Shown here: positions 28,019 through 42,488 of the stretch, in pieces
How the letters are laid out: each line of letters opens with the position of its first letter
Position numbering within the stretch: position 1 is the stretch's first letter
Assembly (NCBI RefSeq): GCF_900100795.1
Contig: NZ_FNCO01000005.1
Span: forward strand, 186,001 to 250,000
DNA: 64,000 bases
Direction: 5' to 3'
From: Pseudomonas abietaniphila
Lineage (GTDB): Bacteria; Pseudomonadota; Gammaproteobacteria; Pseudomonadales; Pseudomonadaceae
Translations under genes and position numbers: made by a program
The notes under the pieces: model-generated
Told to the model about the DNA's origin: nothing
The model's database searches: none
The model's input: only the letters and a program-made list of their open reading frames with translations

Positions 28019-28042
28019 AAAAGGCCCCTCGGGGCCTTTTTG
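28019..28042 (+). terminator. Terminator of fdxA
   Basis: AAAAGGCCCC and GGGGCCTTTTT form a tight hairpin with a two-base loop (TC), 18 bases after the fdxA stop. Confidence 0.85.
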
Positions 28043-28085
28043 CATTGCCGGGATCGCAACGCCATCGCCCCACTTTTCAGCAGGC

Positions 28086-28221
28086 AAAAAAAAGGGGCGG
28101 TTTGACCCGCCCACATTTTTTCCGTAATCCCTTTAATCCTTTTTCATCATCCTGATGAATCGCATCCTGCGATGTCCTTTCGGCTGTCTTCCTTGACCGC
28201 CTGTGCCAATCCCTCGGCACA
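28086..28221 (-). ncRNA. rsmZ: Regulatory small RNA RsmZ (Gac/Rsm pathway)
   Basis: Read on the minus strand, this ~136-base segment has eight GGA motifs (complement of TCC at 28121, 28128, 28137, 28150, 28165, 28175, 28190 and 28210). Several are presented in hairpin loops, for example ATCGC-AGGAT-GCGAT and TTCATC-AGGAT-GATGAA. The 5' end folds as TGTGCC...GGCACA with a GGA in the loop. It ends in GGGCGG/CCGCCC-type stem followed by eight T. This is the structure of CsrA/RsmA/RsmE-sequestering RNAs, and the position between fdxA and rpoS is that of rsmZ in Pseudomonas. The RNA titrates Rsm proteins and so turns on secondary metabolism and biofilm genes. Confidence 0.92.
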
Positions 28222-28227
28222 GTTCTG

Positions 28228-28233
28228 ATCTTA
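28228..28233 (-). promoter_or_regulatory. Probable -10 element of rsmZ
   Basis: TAAGAT on the minus strand lies six bases before the predicted first base (about 28221). The -35 region (TTGCTC, 16 bases upstream) is poor, as expected for a promoter that depends on GacA. Confidence 0.5.
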
Positions 28234-28261
28234 GTGATTTGAGCGGCGAGAGCAACACCCC

Positions 28262-28390
28262 TGAGTTTTCAAAACACTACACGGCTGTTCGAATTAAAAA
28301 TATTAACCCTTGTAAAATCAAAAACATGACTATATTCGCTCTGTCAACCGGGAGTTATGCCTCCGATATTTGGCGAAATAACTGACATCT
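28262..28390. promoter_or_regulatory. AT-rich upstream region of rsmZ
   Basis: Between the rsmZ promoter and its GacA box the sequence becomes clearly AT-rich, with runs such as AATTAAAAATATTAA and TGTAAAATCAAAAACATG, unlike the GC-rich surroundings. In P. aeruginosa the H-NS-type proteins MvaT and MvaU bind AT-rich DNA upstream of rsmZ. The same silencing zone is likely here. No gene is seen. Confidence 0.5.
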
Positions 28391-28392
28391 CG

Positions 28393-28410
28393 TGTACGAA
28401 GCTTCTTACA
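28393..28410. promoter_or_regulatory. GacA binding site (UAS) for rsmZ
   Basis: TGTACG-AAGCTT-CTTACA matches the GacA upstream activating sequence TGTAAG-N6-CTTACA with one mismatch, in palindromic form. It lies about 180 bases before the predicted rsmZ start, with the AT-rich zone in between. Confidence 0.75.
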
Positions 28411-28511
28411 ACGAAAGTTATATCAGCCGACGAGCATCACTCATATAAAGCGTGACATATCGGAGGCGAAGTTCATCGTTTATTCATGGGGAGGACTCGA
28501 ACCGGTCGCAT

Positions 28512-28539
28512 AAAAAAACCCCGACACGTCGGGGTTTTT
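28512..28539 (-). terminator. Terminator of rpoS
   Basis: CCCCGAC and GTCGGGG pair around GTG/CAC with A/T runs on both sides. It stands about 45 bases after the rpoS stop codon, on the minus strand. Confidence 0.85.
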
Positions 28540-28584
28540 AGTTGATGCTAATGTGCTATCTAGCAGCGCAATCAGAGAGCACCG

Positions 28585-29589
28585 TTACTGGAACAATGAC
28601 TCACTTGAAAGGCCGTTCTTCTCCAGGATCTCGCGCAGACGTTTGAGGCCTTCGACCTGAATCTGCCTCACTCGCTCGCGGGTCAGACCAATTTCGAGCC
28701 CTACATCTTCCAGCGTGCTGCTCTCGTGCCCGCGCAAGCCGAAGCGGCGTACCACCACCTCGCGTTGCTTGTCGGTAAGTTCCGAAAGCCACTGATCGAT
28801 ACTCTGCGACAGGTCGTCGTCCTGCAGCAGTTCGCACGGGTCAGTCGGGCGATCGTCCGTCAGCGTGTCGAGAAGGGTTTTGTCGGAATCAGGCCCCAAA
28901 GAAACATCCACCGAAGACACACGTTCGTTGAGACCGAGCATGCGCTTGACCTCACCGACCGGCTTCTCGAGCAGGTTGGCGATCTCTTCAGGGGAAGGCT
29001 CGTGATCGAGCTTTTGAGTCAACTCACGTGCGGCGCGCAGGTAGACGTTGAGCTCCTTGACCACATGAATGGGCAGGCGGATGGTCCGCGTCTGATTCAT
29101 GATCGCGCGTTCAATGGTCTGACGAATCCACCATGTCGCGTAGGTAGAGAACCGGAAACCGCGCTCCGGATCGAATTTTTCGACCGCTCGAATGAGGCCA
29201 AGGTTGCCCTCTTCGATCAGGTCCAGCAATGACAGACCACGATTGACGTAGCGTCGGGCGATTTTCACCACCAGACGAAGATTGCTCTCAATCATGCGTT
29301 TGCGTCCGGCCGGATCACCGCTCTGCGACAGACGCGCAAAGTGGACCTCTTCTTCCGGGGACAATAAAGGAGAAAAACCGATTTCATTGAGATACAGCTG
29401 CGTGGCGTCCAGCGCCCGCGTGTAGTCGATGTACTTGTGCTGCTTGAGTGCTGTGGAGTTTTTGGTCTTCGCACGAACAGAAGGTGTAGCTGGCTTCTCA
29501 TCCGCTGCAGAATCCAGGACGATCCCGTGCTCCATAAGGAGAACTTCGTCGTCTATGTCAAACTCCGGCACTTCTTTGTTGAGAGCCAT
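28585..29589 (-). CDS. rpoS: RNA polymerase sigma factor RpoS
   Basis: The 334-residue protein has all parts of a group 2 sigma factor. Region 1.2/2 includes [83 protein letters not shown] (core binding and -10 recognition). Region 3 follows, then region 4 with the [18 protein letters not shown] helix-turn-helix near the end. It directs transcription in stationary phase and stress. It lies after nlpD on the same strand, and the nlpD gene often carries an rpoS promoter. AAGGAC precedes ATG 29589. Confidence 0.98.
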   Translation of the reverse strand: MALNKEVPEFDIDDEVLLMEHGIVLDSAADEKPATPSVRAKTKNSTALKQHKYIDYTRALDATQLYLNEIGFSPLLSPEEEVHFARLSQSGDPAGRKRMIESNLRLVVKIARRYVNRGLSLLDLIEEGNLGLIRAVEKFDPERGFRFSTYATWWIRQTIERAIMNQTRTIRLPIHVVKELNVYLRAARELTQKLDHEPSPEEIANLLEKPVGEVKRMLGLNERVSSVDVSLGPDSDKTLLDTLTDDRPTDPCELLQDDDLSQSIDQWLSELTDKQREVVVRRFGLRGHESSTLEDVGLEIGLTRERVRQIQVEGLKRLREILEKNGLSSESLFQ

Positions 29590-29693
29590 TGTTATAGTCC
29601 TTTGGTGAGTTCGACCTCAAGCTCCAGTGACGCCTTCTTCCTTGGCAACACTTGAGCCTGTCCCCTCTACGGCAGGAACAGGCTGGTAACTGA

Positions 29694-30614
29694 TCAACGA
29701 CGTGGCAAAAATTCCAGCGGATCAACAGGCTTACCCTGACGGCGAATCTCAAAATGCAGTTTCACCCGGTCAGTCCCCGTGGAACCCATCTCGGCAATTG
29801 TCTGCCCTGCCTTGACCTGTTGCCCCTCCCGAACCAGCAGCCTACGGTTGTGACCGTAAGCACTGACGTAGGTATCGCTGTGTTTGATGATGACTAACTC
29901 GCCGTAGCCCCTTAAACCACTCCCGGCGTAGACCACTGAACCATCAGACGCGGCCAAAACAGGCTGTCCCAAATCTCCGGCGATATCAATTCCTTTATTC
30001 AAACTACCGTTTGAAGAAAATTTACTGATTAAAACACCGCTCGTTGGCCATCCCCAACCGCTGGCTGAACGCGCCCCTGTCACAACAGGCGTGTTGACCG
30101 GCGTTGTTATCGGGGTAGTGCCAGGGGTTGTCGCACTACCTGAAGTTGAGCCGACAGGCCGTGTAATAACGGTGGTTTTTAGCGAGCCGGAAGGCGAACT
30201 GGAATTGGTTGTCGTGCTACTGGTGGCGCCACCGCTCCCCGTTTGAGGAACAACGACAGGTGCAACCGCCACGACCGAGGATGTTGAATTTGAACGCCCG
30301 TCGAAGCGAATCGCCTGACCGACGTGGATCGTGTAGGGCTCCGGGATATTGTTACGGGCGGCGAGCGCCTTCCAGTCCCAACCGTAACGGAATGCGATCG
30401 AGAAAAGCGTGTCGCCACGCTTGACGACGTACTGGCCCGTGGTCACCGGTTGACGGGTCGGTGCTGCAGGCTTGCCATTGTTGCGATCAACAACGCGCAC
30501 CCCGCCCGACGGCGCGCTGGAGCAGCCAACCAGAAGGACACTCAGGGCAATGCCAATCACCAGACGTGGAAAGCTTGTTGAAGACGTACGCTGCCGAATG
30601 ACTGTGAGACTCAC
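29694..30614 (-). CDS. nlpD: NlpD: lipoprotein with LysM and degenerate LytM domain
   Basis: The 306-residue product begins with GTG 30614 (GGGAG just upstream). It has a lipoprotein signal with lipobox LLVGC (Cys near 31), a LysM peptidoglycan-binding domain (YVVKRGDTLFSIAFRYGWDWKALAARNNI, about 63-107), a Ser/Thr/Pro/Gly-rich linker (about 115-185) and a C-terminal M23/LytM domain. The metal ligands are lost: the first His of the HxxxD motif is Asn (NKGID) and the first His of HxH is Lys (KLH). This is the pattern of amidase activators rather than peptidases, so it should switch on a cell-separation amidase such as AmiC at the outer membrane. Confidence 0.93.
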   Translation of the reverse strand: MSLTVIRQRTSSTSFPRLVIGIALSVLLVGCSSAPSGGVRVVDRNNGKPAAPTRQPVTTGQYVVKRGDTLFSIAFRYGWDWKALAARNNIPEPYTIHVGQAIRFDGRSNSTSSVVAVAPVVVPQTGSGGATSSTTTNSSSPSGSLKTTVITRPVGSTSGSATTPGTTPITTPVNTPVVTGARSASGWGWPTSGVLISKFSSNGSLNKGIDIAGDLGQPVLAASDGSVVYAGSGLRGYGELVIIKHSDTYVSAYGHNRRLLVREGQQVKAGQTIAEMGSTGTDRVKLHFEIRRQGKPVDPLEFLPRR

Positions 30615-30805
30615 CCGCCACTCCCTTTACTGGTGACTGAATTAAAGCTGCCCATTGTGTCGCGGTGATGACGGACAGCCATGAAAAAAGTAGTTACAAA
30701 TGTGTTCATGACGACACTCAGCGAGTGGGTAAGGCCCTCATCGCAAATCGCCAGCCTGTAGACAGGCTGCGCCTCACGGAATTCATTGCAGCTGCAAAAC
30801 AGTGG

Positions 30806-32219
<1,414 letters not shown>

Positions 32220-32232
<13 letters not shown>

Positions 32233-33278
32233 GAGCTGTCCGTCTGTCCCGCAGGCGCCAGATCGACGAGTTCGCGCACCAATGCGGTGGCGAAGCATCC
32301 GGCCGGCAGGACGAATTCCAGTTGCAGAATGTCAGGCTCGGGATAATGCCACGTCAACCGCCCGATGGGCAGTCGCAGGATGCGACGTTCGTGTTCCATT
32401 CCCGCTTTTATCAACCAGTTACAGAGCGACGACTCGTTTTGAGCGACCTTGTTTTCGAGCGCTGCCGTGGCACCGCCCGCAGGCGAATCGCCCTCGCCCC
32501 ACTGCGGCCCGGTCGGGTGCAGATCGAGAATCGCCAGACGCGGATCACTGCACTCGGCCTCGCCCGCCGGGAAAAAGCTGCGGCTGTCGGTGAATGCCAG
32601 CAAATCGCCTACTTGCGCCGTGTCCCAACTGCCGTTGGCAACCCGCTCGGCCAATACACGATTGAACAGATAGCTGCGCGCCGTAGAAAGCAGGCGCGAA
32701 CGCACATTGCGCTGTTCCGGCAGAGCCTGACGCTCGGCGTAATGCCGCGCCTCGCCGACGTTCCCACCCTCATGACCGAAACGCTGGGCGCCGAAATAAT
32801 TGGGAATCCCGCCGAGCTTGATCGCTTCAAGGCGCGCATCCAGTTCAGCCTTCTCAGCCTGCAACTGCGTCAGACGCAACGTAAAGCCATTGGCAGCATG
32901 CGCGCCGCGCTGCAACTTGCGTTTGTGCCGCTTGCTGTCGAGAATCCTGAGGGTGTCGTTCTCGGCTGCCGACATCTGCGGATCAGCCTTGCCCGGCAAT
33001 TGAATGCTGAACCACTGCCGGGTAAGCGCCTGACGGTCCTTCAAACCGGCGTAACTGACCGTGCGCAGGGGAACGCCGGCCGCCTTGGCCAGCCGGCGCG
33101 CCGCTTCTTCTGTGTTCAAACCGCGTTTTTCAACCCACAGCCACAGGTGCTCGCCGTCGCCAGATAGCGGAATGTCCAGCACCTCATCCACCTGGAAGTC
33201 CTCGGCCGTCGCTTTGAGCACTGCGGTGCCCAACGCATCGCCATAGGCTCGGGGGCCCAGAAGTTCGAATTCGGTCAT
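32220..33278 (-). CDS. truD: tRNA pseudouridine(13) synthase TruD
   Basis: The 352-residue protein carries the catalytic Asp81 in [14 protein letters not shown] and the TruD domain insertion, with [18 protein letters not shown] and [15 protein letters not shown] conserved. It makes pseudouridine 13 in tRNA-Glu. It overlaps ispF by four bases at its start (ATGA) and surE by 13 bases at its end. Confidence 0.96.
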
Positions 33279-33748
33279 GCGGCGATCAACAGCGCAACGG
33301 CATGAACCGCGATGCCTTCTTCACGACCGGTAAACCCCAGCTTCTCGGTGGTGGTGGCTTTGACGTTGACCTGATCGAGGTCGACTTGCAGGTCTTGGGC
33401 AATCAATGCGCGCATGGTGTCGATGTGGGGTGCCATTTTAGGGGCCTGGGCAACGATGGTGGCGTCGACGTTACCGACCTTCCAGCCTTTGGCCTGCACC
33501 TGTTTCAGAACATGACGCAGAAGGACGCGACTGTCCGCGCCCTTGAATTGCGGGTCGGTGTCGGGAAAATGTTTGCCGATGTCACCGAGCGCTGCAGCGC
33601 CCAGCAAGGCGTCGCTCAACGCGTGCAGCAGGACATCGCCATCAGAATGGGCGAGCAGCCCAAACGTGTGCGCGATACGCACCCCACCCAAGGTAATGAA
33701 GTCGCCCTCAGCGAAACGGTGCACATCGTAGCCGTGGCCAATACGCAT
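33275..33748 (-). CDS. ispF: 2-C-methyl-D-erythritol 2,4-cyclodiphosphate synthase
   Basis: The 157-residue protein starts [10 protein letters not shown] with metal ligands Asp8 and His10. It has [19 protein letters not shown] and the C-terminal [20 protein letters not shown]. It catalyses the ring closure of the MEP isoprenoid pathway; ispD at 37114 and dxr at 57200 are other steps of the same pathway. The start codon is abutted by the T run of a terminator-type hairpin, and no Shine-Dalgarno sequence is visible. Confidence 0.96.
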   Translation of the reverse strand: MRIGHGYDVHRFAEGDFITLGGVRIAHTFGLLAHSDGDVLLHALSDALLGAAALGDIGKHFPDTDPQFKGADSRVLLRHVLKQVQAKGWKVGNVDATIVAQAPKMAPHIDTMRALIAQDLQVDLDQVNVKATTTEKLGFTGREEGIAVHAVALLIAA

Positions 33749-33777
33749 AAAAAAACGCCCTGAAAAAGTCAGGGCGT
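33749..33777 (-). terminator. Terminator hairpin directly before ispF
   Basis: On the minus strand ACGCCCTGA-CTTTT-TCAGGGCGT is followed by seven T that run straight into the ispF ATG. It is a good terminator for fghA and occupies the position where the ispF ribosome site should be. Confidence 0.8.
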
Positions 33778-33857
33778 GATTCTACCTACTTTGTCGGACA
33801 TTAGGGCCTGATGGCACTCAATTGCACGTTACCGGGTTGCGATTGAGTGCCCTGGCA

Positions 33858-34703
33858 TCAGCCCGCCAAGGCCGCTGCGTGATGGCGCAGATGGTCTTCG
33901 ATGAAGCTTGCGATGAAGTAATAGCTGTGGTCATAGCCAGGCTGCATGCGCAACTCCAGCGGATGACCCGCGGCTTTCGCCGCTTGAACCAGCGATTCGG
34001 GCTTGAGTTGATGGGCGAGGAAATCGTCACGATCCCCCTGATCCACCAGCAACGGCAGACGCTCCCGCGCTTCAGCGATCAGCACACTGGCGTCCCATTC
34101 GCGCCAGCGTGAGCGGTCTTCGCCCAGATAGCGCGAGAAGGCTTTCTGGCCCCACGGGCAATCCATCGGGTTGCTGATCGGCGAGAACGCAGACACCGAC
34201 TGGTAGCGCCCCGGATTGCGCAACGCACAGACCAGCGCGCCGTGCCCACCCATCGAATGGCCGCTGATGCTGCGCTTGTCCGAGGCCGGGAAATGCGCTT
34301 CGATCAACGCCGGAAGCTCACTGACCACGTAATCGTACATGCGGTAGTGGCGAGCCCACGGCTGCTGCGTGGCGTTGAGGTAGAAGCCTGCGCCCAGACC
34401 GAAGTCGTAGGCGTTGTCGGGATCGCCCGGCACATCGGCGCCACGCGGGCTGGTGTCCGGCGCAACGATGATCAGCCCGAGTTCGGCCGCCATGCGTTGA
34501 GCACCCGCCTTCTGCATGAAGTTTTCGTCGGTGCAGGTCAGGCCCGAGAGCCAGTAAACCACCGGCAGCTTGACGCCCTGTTCTGCCTGAGGCGGCAGAT
34601 AGACTGCAAACACCATGTCGCAGCCCAGCACATCGGAGTGATGTTTATAGCGTTTATGCCAGCCGCCGAAGCTTTTCTGGCACGAAAGATTTTCAAGGTT
34701 CAA
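33858..34703 (-). CDS. fghA: S-formylglutathione hydrolase
   Basis: The 281-residue esterase-D-type protein has [22 protein letters not shown], the nucleophile elbow [11 protein letters not shown] (Ser near 148) and [16 protein letters not shown] at the end with the catalytic His. It hydrolyses S-formylglutathione to formate and glutathione, the second step of formaldehyde oxidation. The start is TTG 34703, well supported by GGGGAG nine bases upstream. frmA lies about 95 bases upstream on the same strand; an inverted repeat separates them. Confidence 0.95.
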   Translation of the reverse strand: MNLENLSCQKSFGGWHKRYKHHSDVLGCDMVFAVYLPPQAEQGVKLPVVYWLSGLTCTDENFMQKAGAQRMAAELGLIIVAPDTSPRGADVPGDPDNAYDFGLGAGFYLNATQQPWARHYRMYDYVVSELPALIEAHFPASDKRSISGHSMGGHGALVCALRNPGRYQSVSAFSPISNPMDCPWGQKAFSRYLGEDRSRWREWDASVLIAEARERLPLLVDQGDRDDFLAHQLKPESLVQAAKAAGHPLELRMQPGYDHSYYFIASFIEDHLRHHAAALAG

Positions 34704-34723
34704 CGTCGTGAACTCCCCGCCTT

Positions 34724-34788
34724 AAGCTGCAAGCCTCAACCGGCAAAAGCGCGCGGCGCTCTTGCTTGCACGTTACGGCTTGCAGCCT
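34724..34788. repeat. Inverted repeat between frmA and fghA
   Basis: GCTGCAAGCC (34726-34735) and GGCTTGCAGC (34777-34786) are a perfect inverted repeat around a 41-base GC-rich core that itself contains GCGCGCGGCGC. This looks like a dispersed palindromic element inserted between two genes of a pathway. Confidence 0.6.
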
Positions 34789-34798
34789 GGGCCTGCTG

Positions 34799-35965
<1,167 letters not shown>

Positions 35966-36014
35966 TTAATAATCCATGCAAAAGCAAAACATTAATGCTG
36001 TACAGGGATAATCG

Positions 36015-36908
36015 ATGTACGCCAATCGTTGGGAAGGTCTGGACGAGTTCGTCGCCGTGGCAGAGTGCGGTCAGTTCACGGCCGCCGCCGAGCGGCTGGG
36101 TGTCTCTTCGTCCCACATCAGCCGACAGATCGCGCGCCTGGAAGAACGTTTGCAGACACGCCTGCTGTACCGAAGTACGCGCAAGGTCGCACTGACCGAA
36201 GCGGGTCAGACGTTCTTGCATCATTGCCAGCGTTTACAGGATGGGCGTGAAGAAGCGTTACGGGCAGTGGGCGATCTGACCAGCGAGCCCAAGGGCCTGC
36301 TGCGCATGACCTGCGCGGTCGCTTACGGGGAACGATTCATTGCGCCATTGGTGACGCGCTTCATGGATGAATACCCGCAGCTGCGAGTCGACATCGAATT
36401 GACCAACAACACCTTGGACCTGGTGCATGAAGGCATGGACCTGGCGATCCGCCTTGGTCGCTTGCAGGAATCCAGACTGGTCGCCACGCGCCTTGCCCCC
36501 CGCCGCATGTACCTGTGCGCATCGCCTTCTTACCTGGAACGGTACGGCCGGCCGCACAGCGTGTCGGAGTTGAGCCGCCATAACTGCTTGATAGGCAGTT
36601 CCGACAGTTGGTTGCTGCAACAGAACGGCAAGGAGTTTTCCCAGCGTGTCCACGGGAACTGGCGCTGTAACAGTGGACAGGCGGTGCTGGATGCGGCGCT
36701 GCTCGGTGTGGGGTTGTGTCAGTTGCCGGATTACTACGTGCTTGAGCACCTTAAAAGCGGCGCGCTGGTGTCGCTGCTCGATGCCCATCAGCCGCCGAAT
36801 ACGGCGGTGTGGGCGCTGTACCCGCAACAAAGGCACTTATCGCCCAAGGTCCGGAAGCTGGTGGATTATCTGAAAGCGGGGTTGGCGATGCGCGAGGAAT
36901 ACCGATGA
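36015..36908 (+). CDS. LysR-family transcriptional regulator
   Basis: The 297-residue protein has an N-terminal winged helix-turn-helix (WEGLDEFVAVAECGQFTAAAERLGVSSSHISRQIARLE, about 6-44) and an effector domain from about 90. AGGGA precedes ATG 36015. Because it is divergent from frmA across 100 AT-rich bases, which contain TGC-AAAA-GCA and two ATTAAT palindromes, it probably controls frmA and itself. The inducer is unknown, with formaldehyde or its glutathione adduct as the natural guess. Confidence 0.88.
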   Translation: MYANRWEGLDEFVAVAECGQFTAAAERLGVSSSHISRQIARLEERLQTRLLYRSTRKVALTEAGQTFLHHCQRLQDGREEALRAVGDLTSEPKGLLRMTCAVAYGERFIAPLVTRFMDEYPQLRVDIELTNNTLDLVHEGMDLAIRLGRLQESRLVATRLAPRRMYLCASPSYLERYGRPHSVSELSRHNCLIGSSDSWLLQQNGKEFSQRVHGNWRCNSGQAVLDAALLGVGLCQLPDYYVLEHLKSGALVSLLDAHQPPNTAVWALYPQQRHLSPKVRKLVDYLKAGLAMREEYR

Positions 36909-36924
36909 AGCGCTACGCGCCCCC

Positions 36925-37075
36925 TGTAGGAGCGTGGCTTGCCCCGCGATCGCGCCGGGGTCGCGCCCGACCGAAGTCGTCGTAAACCCTGTACGCGCGG
37001 TGTATCTGGTACGGCCAATGCGCCTGGTTTCACGACTGCTTCGCAGCCGATCGCGGGACAAGCCGCGCTCCTACA
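36925..37075. repeat. Long inverted REP pair (REPIN-like)
   Basis: TGTAGGAGCGTGGCTTGCCCCGCGATCGCG and its inverse, ending CGCTCCTACA at 37075, stand 151 bases apart end to end, in the space between the LysR gene and ispD. The loop region of about 95 bases includes further partial copies. The outward ends match those of the pair at 11332-11421. Confidence 0.75.
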
Positions 37076-37113
37076 GGAGTCTGCGCGTACAACCCGTAGC
37101 AACACAGGTCTGA

Positions 37114-37824
37114 TCAGCGATTGAACTCGCCGCGCCGCTGGCGCAGCCACTCAAGGTCTTCCGGCCGTGTGACCTTGATGTTATCGGCCCGCCCCTCGAT
37201 GAGGCGCGGCGACTGGCCGGCCCATTCGATTGCCGACGCTTCGTCGGTGATCGAGACATTCGACACCAGACTGTCCGCCAGCGCCCGGTGCAACGCGCCA
37301 AGACGGAACATCTGCGGCGTGTAGGCTTGCCAGATCAGACTGCGATCCACGGTTTCCGTGACCCGGCCGTTGGCGTCCGCGCGTTTCAGGGTGTCTTTGG
37401 CAGGCACTGCCAGCAAGCCGCCAACCGGGTCGTCCTTCAGCTCGCTGAGCAGGTTGTCCAGGTCCGAGCGCGCAAGATTCGGCCGCGCGGCATCGTGCAC
37501 CAGCACCCAGTCATTGTCGTCCGCGCCATTGGCGTGTAAATGAAGCAACGCGTTGAGGACCGAATCCGCACGCTCCTTGCCACCCGCGACCTGCTGGATT
37601 CGTGAATCCAGGGCACAGGGCAAGGTCGGCCAGTAAGGATCGTCCACAGCCAGACTGATCACCAGCCCCTTGAGTCGGGGGTGATCGAGAAAACAAAGCA
37701 GGCTGTGTTCAAGAATGGTGAGGCCGCCCAGTAGCAAGTATTGCTTGGGACGGTCTGCCGCCATACGGGCACCGACACCCGCTGCGGGAATCACTGCCCA
37801 GAAGGCAGGAAGGGATTGAGTCAT
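37114..37824 (-). CDS. ispD: 2-C-methyl-D-erythritol 4-phosphate cytidylyltransferase
   Basis: The 236-residue nucleotidyltransferase has VIPAAGVGARMAADRPKQYLLLGG near the start, VLVHDAARPNL with the conserved Asp, and ITDEASAIEWAG. It couples CTP to MEP in the isoprenoid pathway. The start at 37824 (MTQSLPAFWAVIPAAG) lies 10 bases after the ftsB stop codon; a longer frame to 37905 would overlap ftsB heavily. Confidence 0.95.
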   Translation of the reverse strand: MTQSLPAFWAVIPAAGVGARMAADRPKQYLLLGGLTILEHSLLCFLDHPRLKGLVISLAVDDPYWPTLPCALDSRIQQVAGGKERADSVLNALLHLHANGADDNDWVLVHDAARPNLARSDLDNLLSELKDDPVGGLLAVPAKDTLKRADANGRVTETVDRSLIWQAYTPQMFRLGALHRALADSLVSNVSITDEASAIEWAGQSPRLIEGRADNIKVTRPEDLEWLRQRRGEFNR

Positions 37825-37834
37825 TACACCAACG

Positions 37835-38113
37835 TCACTGTGCCAACTGATAAAGGGTCTCGCCGTCCTTGACCATGCCCAGTTCATGACGGGCACGCTC
37901 TTCAACGGTTTCCAGACCTTTCTTCAGCTCCAGCACCTCTGCGTCCAGAACCCGGTTACGCTCGAGCAAAGCGTCGTTCTCGGCATGTTGATCGGCGATT
38001 TGCTGGGTCAGACTGGCCACCTGCGCAAGGCTGCCATTGCCCACCCATAGGCGGTATTGCAAGCCGGCGAGCAGCAAGAGCAGAACGAGGAACAACCAGT
38101 TAGGACTGCGCAT
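37835..38113 (-). CDS. ftsB: Cell division protein FtsB
   Basis: The 92-residue protein has one N-terminal membrane helix (about 5-22), then a leucine-zipper coiled coil (LTQQIADQHAENDALLERNRVLDAEVLELKKGLETVEERARHELGMVKDGE). It joins FtsL and FtsQ at the division site. The link to ispD is conserved in gammaproteobacteria. Confidence 0.94.
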   Translation of the reverse strand: MRSPNWLFLVLLLLLAGLQYRLWVGNGSLAQVASLTQQIADQHAENDALLERNRVLDAEVLELKKGLETVEERARHELGMVKDGETLYQLAQ

Positions 38114-38172
38114 TGTGAATATCTGTTACCCGGTGGAGAAAGACAGCAAAACCGACCATTTCAAATGACCAA

Positions 38173-38194
38173 GAGCCCGGTGGTCACCGGGCTC
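38173..38194 (-). terminator. Hairpin after eno
   Basis: GAGCCCGGTG and CACCGGGCTC form a ten-base stem with a very short loop, 75 bases past the eno stop. The following T tract is poor, so termination would be partial. Confidence 0.55.
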
Positions 38195-38270
38195 ATGGAT
38201 CAGGGCGTCAGGATAAATCGCATTCAGCGAAATGCCCTACAGCGCCTGCTGCCTTTTTACCATCTTGCAA

Positions 38271-39623
<1,353 letters not shown>

Positions 39624-39650
39624 CTAGACAGCGGGCAGGCCCGAGACGAC

Positions 39651-39678
39651 AAAAATTCCCGACCCATTGGTCGGGAAA
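39651..39678 (-). terminator. Terminator of kdsA
   Basis: TTCCCGACC-AATG-GGTCGGGAA followed by TTTTT on the minus strand, 48 bases after the kdsA stop. Confidence 0.85.
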
Positions 39679-39726
39679 GAAACGAGCGGCACTGTACCGG
39701 AGGCTTCAGTGCCGGAGAAGCGGGTT

Positions 39727-42241
<2,515 letters not shown>

Positions 42242-42488
42242 TTAAAGCGGTCAGAGCCGCCGGGGAAAGCGAAGGAAGGCCGAAGCCCCCGATGACCTGC
42301 AAATCTCACGATGCAGTTCTGAAATTGCCGCGCTGAAAACGACTGGTCGAAATCGGACCTGTCCATTGCTCGCCACATTTTGAGAATCGCCCAGTAAAGA
42401 CTGGCTGGTAATCGGCAACTTGCGTCGTTCCGAAAGGATCGACAGAAGCTGTATCAAGAAGGGAGCGTAGTCTACCGGAAACGGGCTC

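Noticed and set aside
28441..28541. Possible small RNA on the plus strand between the GacA box and the rpoS terminator
   Set aside because: It has only two or three GGA motifs and would use the rpoS terminator backwards. The minus-strand segment at 28086-28221 fits rsmZ far better.
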